Below the pieces are notes generated by a model. The model was not told the origin of the DNA and did not search any database. It was given only the letters and a program-made list of their open reading frames with translations. This document shows, one piece after another, positions 23,616-30,506 of a DNA stretch of 30,506 nt. The position numbers and the translations under genes are program-made. Source of the DNA: Faecimorpha sp963627615. GTDB taxonomy: Bacteria; Bacillota; Clostridia; Lachnospirales; Bianqueaceae. The stretch spans positions 1 to 30,506 of the forward strand of contig CAVGBV010000022.1 in assembly GCA_963627615.1 (NCBI GenBank). Direction: 5' to 3'. Position 1 is the first letter of the stretch; every line of letters starts with the position of its first letter.

Positions 23616-25298
23616 TTATTTGCCCATTGCCGCATTATAGGCATCGTTATAGATCTTTTCCATCTCTTCCGCACCGGCGGCTCTTGCCTGGTCGATCACT
23701 GCCTGATAGTTCTCAACCGGCTCCAGGCCCATAATGTACTTATCCCACTCCTGAGATACGATGTTCTCAACCGTCGTCTTCAGTTCATTATAGCGTGTCG
23801 TAGCCTCTTCTGACAGAGAAGGCTCGTATACCGGCTCACGCATACCCGGATCATTGGCGATCATCTGATTGCCTGCCTCACGCTCTGCCTTAACATCGTC
23901 TGCCATTGCGTATACGCGGCACTGTACGCCCGGCGTATCGTCCACATACGGTGTGAAGTCCAGCAGGCCTACGCCCAAATAGGACTGAATCTCATAATAC
24001 GGAGAATTGTACTCCGGGCTGTTGAACTTCTTCAGCAGCTCTTCACGGATCACCGGCTTACCATCTATATAATCAAAAGTCTCGCCCGGCTTGCCGTATG
24101 CGAAAACATCGCATCCTTCCTCAGAATATGCCCAGTTCAGCAGCTGCAGAGCGGGTGTCTGGTTCTTGCTGGAGGTCGCGACCACATACAGCGAACCATT
24201 GTGCTGATTGTAATAGAAGTTTCTTGTCTGTCCCAACTCGTTGGTCAGTGTCGGGATCGCTGCCAGATGATAGCTCGGATCCAGCGTCTGCAAAGCCGCG
24301 TTGAAGTCCGTCGCGAAACCGGCATTGTCAAAATACATCAGCGCCTGGCCGGAACTCATCTTTTCCTTCCACTGGTCTACTGTCATCGTCGCATAGTCAG
24401 GATCCAGAAGTCCTTCTGAATACAGCTTGTTCAGATAGCTCAGAACATACAGGAAATGCTCGTTTGCCGGTCCGTATACCCAACGGCCGCCGTCGATATC
24501 GGCGTCATAGTACATATCGGAGCCGGATCCCAGAGGATATGCCATACAGTCCAGAACCTTACGGGTCGAGGTTGTGCTGCCGCCCTTACGGTTGGTCAAT
24601 GGAACCAGATTCGGATTCTTTTCTTTGAATACTTTCAATACTTCATACAGCTCATCAAAACTTGTCGGGGTCTTCAGGCCATACTCTTCCAGAAGATCCG
24701 TGCGGATTACGGGCAGCTGTCCTCCGCGCTCGCCCCAACGGGACAAAACGGGGAATCCGTACAGATTGCCGTCGATCTCATATGCCGCGGGCATGGACTC
24801 GACTCCCTCGTAGACCGCCCAGAAGTCTCCCAGCATATCCTTATGCTCGGTCAGATTGACGAACATATCCTGTCTCGCGTAGGTCTTCAGATCGGACAGG
24901 CTCACCTTCATGATGTCCGGCATCTGATCGGTGCTGATCAGGACCTGCTTCTTATCGTTATAACTGGCTGCGGGCGCTGCCTGGATATCGATCTTGATGT
25001 TCAGCAGCTCCTCAATATACTTGATCTTAACACTATCGGTGCGGATGACCTGAGAAGCATTCTCTTCCTTCATCACCGTCAGTGTTACCAGCGAATCCTG
25101 TACCGGCAGGTTGGCCGTCTCGTCACTTCCCGCCTGACTGGATTCTTCCGCAGCGCTTGCTTCGCTCTTGCTGCTCTCTTCCGTCTTGCTTGGTATCTGA
25201 CTGTCGTTCTTAGAGGAATTGCCGCCGTCCTGCGCACAGCCCAACAATGAGCTTAATACCAGTACCAGCGCCATTCCCAGACACAACATTTTTTTCAT
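23616..25298 (-). CDS. Extracellular solute-binding lipoprotein (LplA/YtcQ type)
   Basis: The 560-residue protein is the receptor of a carbohydrate ABC importer. Residues 1-20 form a lipoprotein signal with lipobox SLLGC (C21 anchored), followed by a serine/glutamate-rich linker to about residue 70, then a large periplasmic-type binding fold with YNDKKQVLISTDQMPDIMKV, GNLYGFPVLSRWGERGG and YWNWAYSEEG-like LLNWAYSEEGCDVF. Length is that of the LplA/YtcQ group, which handles oligosaccharides. AAGGAGGAAG precedes the ATG at 25298. It follows the two permease genes, separated by 44 bases. Confidence 0.93.
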   Translation of the reverse strand: MKKMLCLGMALVLVLSSLLGCAQDGGNSSKNDSQIPSKTEESSKSEASAAEESSQAGSDETANLPVQDSLVTLTVMKEENASQVIRTDSVKIKYIEELLNIKIDIQAAPAASYNDKKQVLISTDQMPDIMKVSLSDLKTYARQDMFVNLTEHKDMLGDFWAVYEGVESMPAAYEIDGNLYGFPVLSRWGERGGQLPVIRTDLLEEYGLKTPTSFDELYEVLKVFKEKNPNLVPLTNRKGGSTTSTRKVLDCMAYPLGSGSDMYYDADIDGGRWVYGPANEHFLYVLSYLNKLYSEGLLDPDYATMTVDQWKEKMSSGQALMYFDNAGFATDFNAALQTLDPSYHLAAIPTLTNELGQTRNFYYNQHNGSLYVVATSSKNQTPALQLLNWAYSEEGCDVFAYGKPGETFDYIDGKPVIREELLKKFNSPEYNSPYYEIQSYLGVGLLDFTPYVDDTPGVQCRVYAMADDVKAEREAGNQMIANDPGMREPVYEPSLSEEATTRYNELKTTVENIVSQEWDKYIMGLEPVENYQAVIDQARAAGAEEMEKIYNDAYNAAMGK

Positions 25299-25342
25299 GC
25301 TTTCTTCCTCCTTATTGATTTTATGCTAAAGCCCACAGGCCG

Positions 25343-26236
25343 TCAGCCCTTCAGAGAACCGATCATAACTCCCTTGACAAAATATTTCTGCACGAAGGGA
25401 TATACCACCAGAATCGGCAGTGTCGTGAACATGATAACCGCTGCCCGGAGTGTCGAATCCGTCACCGTAAAGCTGGTCGAACCGCCCGACTGGCTGGCTT
25501 CCTCAGAGAAGAGTCCGGAGATCAGCTTGTTTCTCAAAATGATCTGCAGCGGATACTTATCCTTGGAATCCAGGTACAGCATAGCGCTAAAGTAGCTGTT
25601 CCAATGCGACACCGAATAGAACAGCACCATCGTTGCCAGCACCGCTTTGGACAAGGGCAGCGCGATACGGAACAGAATGGTAAAGTCATTGGCTCCATCC
25701 AGCTGCGCGGATTCAAACAATGACTCCGGCAGCGACTGAAACGAAGTCCGGATGATGATCATATTATAGGTATTGATCGCTACCGGCAGTACAATGGCCC
25801 ACATCGTATCCATCAGCCCCAATTCTTTGACCACCAGATACGAAGGGATCATTCCGCCGCTGAAAAACATCGTCACAACAATCATTCCGGTAAAGAACTT
25901 TTTCCCGGAAAATGTCCTTCGGGACAGCGGAAACGCGCACAAGCAGGACATAATGATGTTGATCAGCGTTCCGACCACGGTATACAGCACCGAATTCCAC
26001 AAGGACCGGAAAAGCTGCGGATCACTCGTAATCGATTTGTATGAATCAAAGGTAACGCCGATCGGATACAACCGCACTTTACCTTGCATTACCATCATTC
26101 CGTTACTGATCGATGTGATCAGCACATAATACAATGGATAAAAAGTGATCAATATAATCAGTATCAGTACAAACGCGTTCAATCCGGTAAAAAACCGGCT
26201 GCCGGCGGAACTCCCAATCATTTTTTTCTTTGCCAT
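25343..26236 (-). CDS. Carbohydrate ABC transporter permease (LplC/YtcP type)
   Basis: A 297-residue inner-membrane permease with six membrane segments. The ATPase-contact EAA loop is ESLFESAQLDGANDFTILFRIALPLSKAV. The C-terminal VYPFVQKYFVKGVMIGSLKG is typical of the YtcP/LplC branch. It pairs with the permease encoded directly upstream. AAGGAGGAG, overlapping the stop of that gene, precedes the ATG at 26236. Confidence 0.95.
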   Translation of the reverse strand: MAKKKMIGSSAGSRFFTGLNAFVLILIILITFYPLYYVLITSISNGMMVMQGKVRLYPIGVTFDSYKSITSDPQLFRSLWNSVLYTVVGTLINIIMSCLCAFPLSRRTFSGKKFFTGMIVVTMFFSGGMIPSYLVVKELGLMDTMWAIVLPVAINTYNMIIIRTSFQSLPESLFESAQLDGANDFTILFRIALPLSKAVLATMVLFYSVSHWNSYFSAMLYLDSKDKYPLQIILRNKLISGLFSEEASQSGGSTSFTVTDSTLRAAVIMFTTLPILVVYPFVQKYFVKGVMIGSLKG

Positions 26237-26248
26237 ACGAGCTCCTCC

Positions 26249-27175
26249 TTACCACAGCGATGTCTCGCCGACACGGCGGGATATAAAATTGGCGGTTGTT
26301 ACAAAGATCAACGCGACCAGGGACTTGAAGAGTCCGACGCCGGTTGCGTAACTGAAGTTGGCCTCCTGAATGCCGACACGGTACTCATATGTCGAGATCA
26401 CATCCGATACCACCTGATTGCTGCTGGTCATCATCAGCAATATTTTTTGGAAGGAGACATTCATTATATTGCCTGTTTCCAGAATAAACATAATCGTAAT
26501 GGTCGGAGCGATTCCTGGCAGCGTCACATGCAGCATCTGTTTCCACCGATTGGCGCCGTCAATCTGCGCCGCCTCGTACAGTTCGGCCTCTACTGCCGAC
26601 AGTGCTGACAAGTAGATGATTGACCCCCAGCCTGCCGACTGCCATATTCCGGACGCTATGTATACGGAGCGGAAATACTTGGGTTCCGACAAGAATCGGT
26701 AGGGGCCCATGCCAAAGAAGCCCAGCACTTCATTGACCACTCCGTCCGTGGACAAAAACGTAGACAGCATGCCCACAACAACGACAACCGACAGGAAGTG
26801 CGGCAGATAACTGATCGTCTGCACCAGCTTCTTAAACTTGTTATTGGTCACCTCATTGAGCATCAGCGCCAAAATGATCGGTACCGAGAAACTCCACAGG
26901 AGGTTATACACATTTATCACAATTGTATTGGTGAAAACCTGCCAGAAATACGGATCCGCTATAAATCGGTTGATATACTTAAATCCGACCCATTTGCTTT
27001 TCCAGATTCCGCCCTTAATGCTATAATCTTTAAACGCCAATGTCACGCCGTACATCGGCAGATAATGAAACAGCAGATAGAATAGAAACGGCAGCAAAAA
27101 CATCAGATACAGGTACTTATCCCGGGCGAATGCTTTTTGAAACGCCTTCCAGCACCCTCCTGACTGCTTTTTCAT
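26249..27175 (-). CDS. Carbohydrate ABC transporter permease (LplB/YteP type)
   Basis: The 308-residue partner permease has six membrane segments; the EAA loop is AELYEAAQIDGANRWKQMLHVTLPGI. The N-terminal LMFLLPFLFYLLFHYLPMYGVTLAFKDY and the TNTIVINVYNLLWSF segment mark the LplB/YteP group. GAGGAGGG precedes the ATG at 27175. It is the first gene of the transport operon and lies divergent from the sialidase-like gene. No ATPase gene is found in the cluster; related systems share a general MsmX/UgpC-type ATPase encoded elsewhere. Confidence 0.95.
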   Translation of the reverse strand: MKKQSGGCWKAFQKAFARDKYLYLMFLLPFLFYLLFHYLPMYGVTLAFKDYSIKGGIWKSKWVGFKYINRFIADPYFWQVFTNTIVINVYNLLWSFSVPIILALMLNEVTNNKFKKLVQTISYLPHFLSVVVVVGMLSTFLSTDGVVNEVLGFFGMGPYRFLSEPKYFRSVYIASGIWQSAGWGSIIYLSALSAVEAELYEAAQIDGANRWKQMLHVTLPGIAPTITIMFILETGNIMNVSFQKILLMMTSSNQVVSDVISTYEYRVGIQEANFSYATGVGLFKSLVALIFVTTANFISRRVGETSLW

Positions 27176-27203
27176 AGAATCCCTCCTCGCAATTTATACT
27201 TTA

Positions 27204-27232
27204 GTTATATCTGTTCTGTCCAAAAATTACAA
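27204..27232 (-). promoter_or_regulatory. Possible promoter of the transport operon
   Basis: Minus strand: TTGTAA (27232-27227), 17-base spacer, TATAAC (27209-27204), about 28 bases before the ATG at 27175. The weak -35 fits a promoter that needs an AraC-type activator. Confidence 0.45.
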
Positions 27233-27281
27233 GTATCATTTCCGGATATTCTGTTTCATTTCTCCATCTGGACGGCTTCTG

Positions 27282-27295
27282 CCGCAACAATGCGG
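27282..27295. promoter_or_regulatory. Small inverted repeat in the divergent control region
   Basis: CCGCA (27282-27286) and TGCGG (27291-27295) flank ACAA in the 223-base space between the divergent permease and sialidase-like genes, upstream of both promoters. It might be a regulator site, but it is short. Confidence 0.25.
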
Positions 27296-27324
27296 AAATA
27301 TGATAAAATATTCCCAATTGCTTC

Positions 27325-27353
27325 TTGCCAGTGTTCCAAATCTTCTATATAAT
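27325..27353 (+). promoter_or_regulatory. Promoter of the sialidase-like gene
   Basis: TTGCCA (27325-27330), 17-base spacer, TATAAT (27348-27353), 45 bases before the ATG at 27399. Confidence 0.75.
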
Positions 27354-27398
27354 AAAATTAGCTGTATAGATATAAACTATTCCAAAGGGGGTTATTCT

Positions 27399-28520
27399 AT
27401 GTATAGTCAGATTACCAACCACTACCATCCCGCTATCAAGCGTCCCAAGCTCTATACCGAGCAGCAGGTTCTCTGGGCGCCGCATCCGGGCTGGGGCTAT
27501 GCCCACCATGCCCAGATCGTATGGTTCAAGGGCCGCTATTATGTCATGTTCAGCAGCGGCCGCTTCAATGAGGACGACACAGGCCAGCGTATCATGTATA
27601 CCTCTTCTGAGGATTTTGAAACCTGGACTGAACCGCAGATTCTGATCGATTCCATGCCGGGCGTATACGGTGATGCCGTTGCGATTCCCCGCTGCTGGCA
27701 CACGGACGGCAATACACTGATCGCATATTATCTGCACTTTGAATACACCGAAGACTGGATCGTAGACGGTAACCGCAAGCCCGGCAGCAAAGGGCGCATG
27801 AATTGGGGGCACTCCATGATCACCTCCGAAGACGGCATTCACTGGTCTGATCCGCAGCCGAGCGAGAATGAGGCGGGCAATCAGCGGCCCCGCGCCCTGC
27901 TCTCCGGCCGCCTTCTCTGCCCCGGCGGCACCAAACTCGCCTACACAGACGACCCCACCGGCATGAGCGGTTGGAAAAATGTCGCCTGCTGCGATCCCCG
28001 CTATCCGAACAAGGCCGTTGCGGAAGACGGGGACGGCACCACTTCTTCCGGTATCGTCAACAACACAACTGTTGGCCTGTGCGAAGCTGACTTTGTACAG
28101 CAAAAGGACGGCACCATCTGGATGCTCATGCGCAGCGGCACCAACTATCTGTGGGCCAGCAAGAGCACGGACGACGGCGAAACCTGGACGCTCCCCGAGC
28201 CCACCAAGTTCACCGACAACCGCACCAAATTCGCGTTGGGCCAGCTCCCCAGCGGCAAATACTTCTATGTCGGCACGCCGGATCCCTTCCCGCCGCGCAC
28301 GCGCCACGTCCTCGCTCTCTCCCTTTCGGATGACGGCATCGACTACAATCAGCATTTTCTGCTGGATGATACCCAGTACAAAGGCAAGGTGATCGGTCTG
28401 GACAAAAACGGCATCTACGGTTATCCGTCTGTCCTGATCCGCGATGGATACATGCACATCGTATTCTCACTCTGCAAAGAGACTATTGTCGCAATGCGCC
28501 TGCCATGTGAGACGTTGTAA
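27399..28520 (+). CDS. Cytoplasmic sialidase-like (BNR repeat) beta-propeller protein
   Basis: A 373-residue protein with three Asp-box-like repeats, SSEDFETW (69-76), TSEDGIHW (142-149) and the canonical STDDGETW (256-263), as in the six-bladed propeller of exo-sialidases. The stretch GLCEADFVQQKDGTIWMLMRSG places E229 and R245 where BNR family enzymes have a glutamate and an arginine. There is no signal peptide, so it should act in the cytosol on an imported oligosaccharide. The ATG at 27399 has AAAGGGGG and a good promoter; the open frame to 27300 includes the promoter and is rejected. It is divergent from an oligosaccharide importer. Sialic acid as substrate is not shown: no nan genes are in the window. 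Confidence 0.82.
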   Translation: MYSQITNHYHPAIKRPKLYTEQQVLWAPHPGWGYAHHAQIVWFKGRYYVMFSSGRFNEDDTGQRIMYTSSEDFETWTEPQILIDSMPGVYGDAVAIPRCWHTDGNTLIAYYLHFEYTEDWIVDGNRKPGSKGRMNWGHSMITSEDGIHWSDPQPSENEAGNQRPRALLSGRLLCPGGTKLAYTDDPTGMSGWKNVACCDPRYPNKAVAEDGDGTTSSGIVNNTTVGLCEADFVQQKDGTIWMLMRSGTNYLWASKSTDDGETWTLPEPTKFTDNRTKFALGQLPSGKYFYVGTPDPFPPRTRHVLALSLSDDGIDYNQHFLLDDTQYKGKVIGLDKNGIYGYPSVLIRDGYMHIVFSLCKETIVAMRLPCETL

Positions 28521-28562
28521 GGGTAGCATTCGGTATATAGTGATTCAATCACATATATGCAA

Positions 28563-28612
28563 AACTCGCACCGGGCATGGATACTTAGTATCCTGCCTGT
28601 GCGGGTTTTTAT
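28563..28612. terminator. Terminator after the sialidase-like gene
   Basis: A long hairpin: outer CTCGCAC/GTGCGGG, middle GGCA/TGCC and inner GGATAC/GTATCC around TTA, followed by GTTTTTATTTT. It lies between convergent genes and may also act on the minus strand. Confidence 0.9.
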
Positions 28613-28630
28613 TTTAAAATCGTCCTCCTA

Positions 28631-30448
28631 TTATTCATAAAACTGTGCCTGTGCTTGCCACAATGTCCTATACATGCCTTCTTGGTTGACTAGCGTTCCA
28701 TGATTTCCTTCCTGTATGACTCTACCTTGATCTAATACAAGAATCTGTCGACAAAATCGACAGCTTGATAATCGATGAGAAATATATATGACCATTTTGT
28801 CTGATGTCATACAATGAAAACTTTCATATACCTCGGCCTCTGTACGCGGATCCAGTGCTGCTGTCGGTTCATCCAATATCATGCAAATACCATTTCGATA
28901 TAATGCTCGTGCAATTGCTATTTTCTGAGCTTCTCCACCTGAGATTTCCACGCCATCGCCGTCAAATTTTTTATACAATGCCGTTTTTAACGTGACCTGT
29001 TTATTTTGCATCCAATGCTCTAGTCCTACATCTTTAATGACTGTATTCACGCGCTCAGATATATAATCTTCCTGACAGCCAATAACTTCTCCCATAGACA
29101 ATGCCGGTAAGGAGAAATCCTGAAACACCGCACTGATTAAACTTCTATATTTCCATAAAGAAAGATTTTGAACATCTATTCCATTTAATTGAATACATAG
29201 CATTTTCCGACACTCCAACAGGTTAATATTTTGTATTAGCTTTCCATTAACCAGTATTTCTCCGCTAGTTGGCTTATATAAACGACATAAAAGTTTCACC
29301 ACCGTACTTTTCCCGGCGCCATTTCTTCCTACAATCGCAATTCTCTCCCCCTTCTTCCATAAAAAGCTTACATTCTTTAATACCATCTCTTCAGTTCCAG
29401 GATACGCAAATGATACATTTCGGAATTCTATCTCATATCCGTCATTTTGTATCTTTTCATCATGTCTTTCTTGTTCTGATGATGAATTTATTTTCAAAAA
29501 CTGAGTGATATATTCTCCATAGCTCGCCATTTGAAGAACATTGGAAATGCCTTGAAAAAGCCGTTCCGTTTCTGGTAAAAATTGTACAAGCGTAGAAATA
29601 TACAGTACTTTTATAGCCACTGCTAAATCTTGATATAAAATTATTATTGAAAGAGACAAAAGCAAAATAATTTGTATTATATCAACCCCAGAAGCATTTT
29701 TCCATAAATCTCTATGATAGTCTACCTCCGTATTTCTCCACTGTTCACGCATAGACTTCAGTTGATCCGAAACCATTGACGCAGCGTCATACATTCGAAT
29801 GTCTTTACCACATTCAAAATTATGCGATACATTCCATGTTAAATATAAAAACTTACGATTCAGCGGTGTGATATGATTCCAATATCTTTTATCACAGCTT
29901 CTCTGAAATTTACCTGACAAAAACATAACTCCCATATAAAGCAACAAAAGGCAAACACACAACCACGGAAGCCTCGGAAGCAAGATAATCATATACCCGA
30001 TTACCATCACAAGGCTCGTTAAACAGTTTGTAAAATACTGAATGAAATATGTAACTCCACCATAATTTTCAAAAGTCCAGATCGCCTTTTCTTTTAAATC
30101 AATTACTTTCGGTGATTCCGTTTGTTCATAATCCAGTTCCATAACTTTTTTATCTATATATAAGTCTATCTTATCTTTCAATATCTTATTTGAAAGCATT
30201 ATCTTGTTTACAATAAAATATAAGACCGTATCACATTCGCGCAAAAAGATAAATACTAATTCTATAGCACGATATGCCCATGTTTTCTTACATACCTCTC
30301 TAAGCAACTCTTCGCCCAACTTCTGTACCTGTGCAAATTTCTCTAAAAGCCAACTAACCGCATTGAATAAACGGATATCTTTCCCATACGCAAAATCAGA
30401 CATAAGAAGATGAAGATGCATATTTCTTCTTTGATTTTCATCTGTCAA
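28631..30448 (-). CDS. ABC exporter with fused permease and ATPase, N-terminally incomplete or chimeric
   Basis: The C-terminal half is a normal exporter: membrane helices around 135-175 and 255-290, then an ATPase with Walker A GRNGAGKS (374-381), signature SGGEAQKIAIARAL, Walker B CMILDEPTAAL and H-loop ISHRL. It belongs to the heterodimer-type exporters common in Lachnospiraceae peptide export loci; substrate unknown. The N-terminal 85 residues are odd: SDFAYGKDIRLFNA (17-30) matches SHNFECGKDIRMYDA (208-222), a segment that should occur once, after helix 4, and the expected first helices are missing. The listed start is TTG at 30448, but the frame stays open to the window edge through a palindrome. 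DNA is visibly AT-rich, suggesting transfer. It could be a gene fusion, a disrupted gene or an assembly join. Confidence 0.8.
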   Translation of the reverse strand: MTDENQRRNMHLHLLMSDFAYGKDIRLFNAVSWLLEKFAQVQKLGEELLREVCKKTWAYRAIELVFIFLRECDTVLYFIVNKIMLSNKILKDKIDLYIDKKVMELDYEQTESPKVIDLKEKAIWTFENYGGVTYFIQYFTNCLTSLVMVIGYMIILLPRLPWLCVCLLLLYMGVMFLSGKFQRSCDKRYWNHITPLNRKFLYLTWNVSHNFECGKDIRMYDAASMVSDQLKSMREQWRNTEVDYHRDLWKNASGVDIIQIILLLSLSIIILYQDLAVAIKVLYISTLVQFLPETERLFQGISNVLQMASYGEYITQFLKINSSSEQERHDEKIQNDGYEIEFRNVSFAYPGTEEMVLKNVSFLWKKGERIAIVGRNGAGKSTVVKLLCRLYKPTSGEILVNGKLIQNINLLECRKMLCIQLNGIDVQNLSLWKYRSLISAVFQDFSLPALSMGEVIGCQEDYISERVNTVIKDVGLEHWMQNKQVTLKTALYKKFDGDGVEISGGEAQKIAIARALYRNGICMILDEPTAALDPRTEAEVYESFHCMTSDKMVIYISHRLSSCRFCRQILVLDQGRVIQEGNHGTLVNQEGMYRTLWQAQAQFYE

Positions 30449-30458
30449 CTGTGATATG

Positions 30459-30492
30459 TACCCCCAATACTGGACACCCAGTATTGGGGGTA
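30459..30492. repeat. Perfect 15+15-base palindrome at the window edge
   Basis: TACCCCCAATACTGG (30459-30473) and CCAGTATTGGGGGTA (30478-30492) are exact complements around ACAC. It abuts the 5' end of the incomplete ABC exporter. The arm extended as TGTCCAGTATTGGGG on the minus strand begins with TG, like ends of some insertion sequences, but no transposase is visible in the last 14 bases. Confidence 0.85.
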
Positions 30493-30506
30493 TTGCTATA
30501 TGAAAT

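Noticed and set aside
27300..27398. Longer start of the sialidase-like gene at 27300
   Set aside because: The stretch contains the -35 and -10 boxes and the AAAGGGGG site that serve the ATG at 27399.
27345..28457. 370-residue minus-strand open frame opposite the sialidase-like gene
   Set aside because: It is antisense to a gene with Asp-box motifs, a promoter and a ribosome binding site; the opposite frame has none.
1..30506. CRISPR array, prophage or complete insertion sequence
   Set aside because: I saw no regularly spaced repeats, no phage structural or integrase genes and no transposase; only the edge palindrome hints at a mobile element.

Overview
The window looks like chromosomal DNA from a Gram-positive anaerobe of the class Clostridia, most likely a gut Lachnospiraceae-type organism. 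The evidence is a SCIFF peptide with its radical SAM maturase, a BofA-family gene, a TIGR03905/TSCPD protein, a VanZ protein, a glutamate dehydrogenase whose catalytic residues fall at the Clostridium symbiosum positions, strong AGGAGG ribosome binding sites and many sigma-A promoters with 17-base spacers. Two runs of ten Ns (2648-2657 and 8320-8329) mark scaffold joins, so this is a draft assembly. The first can be closed by eye. Most of the window is moderately GC-rich; the GNAT gene (7567-7986) and the ABC exporter at the right edge (28631 onward) are visibly AT-rich.

Left part (1-8090): the tail of an unknown gene; a minus-strand operon of a flavin-dependent PNPOx-like protein, an AlkD-like DNA glycosylase and a type 2 glycerate kinase; tRNA-Pro(CGG); a TSCPD protein; a stand-alone acyl carrier protein; a plus-strand operon of VanZ protein, serine hydrolase and a 96-residue unknown; a metal-dependent amidohydrolase; and a GNAT acetyltransferase.

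Middle (8097-17798): a complete copper homeostasis operon csoR-copA-copZ with its operator lying in the promoter spacer; bofA-like; a TPR protein followed by an Orn/Lys/Arg decarboxylase; the SCIFF ribosomally made peptide (scfA), an apparent intergenic terminator, its maturase (scfB) and a translationally overlapped AI-2E-family transporter; then a divergent polysaccharide pyruvyl transferase-like gene behind a hairpin that includes its own ribosome binding site.

Right part (17828-30506): birA, gdhA and dapF on the minus strand; a carbohydrate uptake cluster of two permeases, a lipoprotein binding protein and a membrane-bound AraC-type regulator, with no ATPase gene, divergent from a cytoplasmic sialidase-like beta-propeller protein; finally an ABC exporter that carries two copies of a mid-transmembrane-domain segment and runs into a perfect 15+15-base palindrome at the window edge.

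I found no CRISPR array, rRNA, complete insertion sequence or prophage. Nothing here is clearly a wholly new system. The most useful leads are the edge ABC chimera with its palindrome, the hairpin before the pyruvyl transferase-like gene, the scfA/scfB attenuation arrangement, and the intracellular sialidase-like enzyme paired with an ATPase-less transporter.
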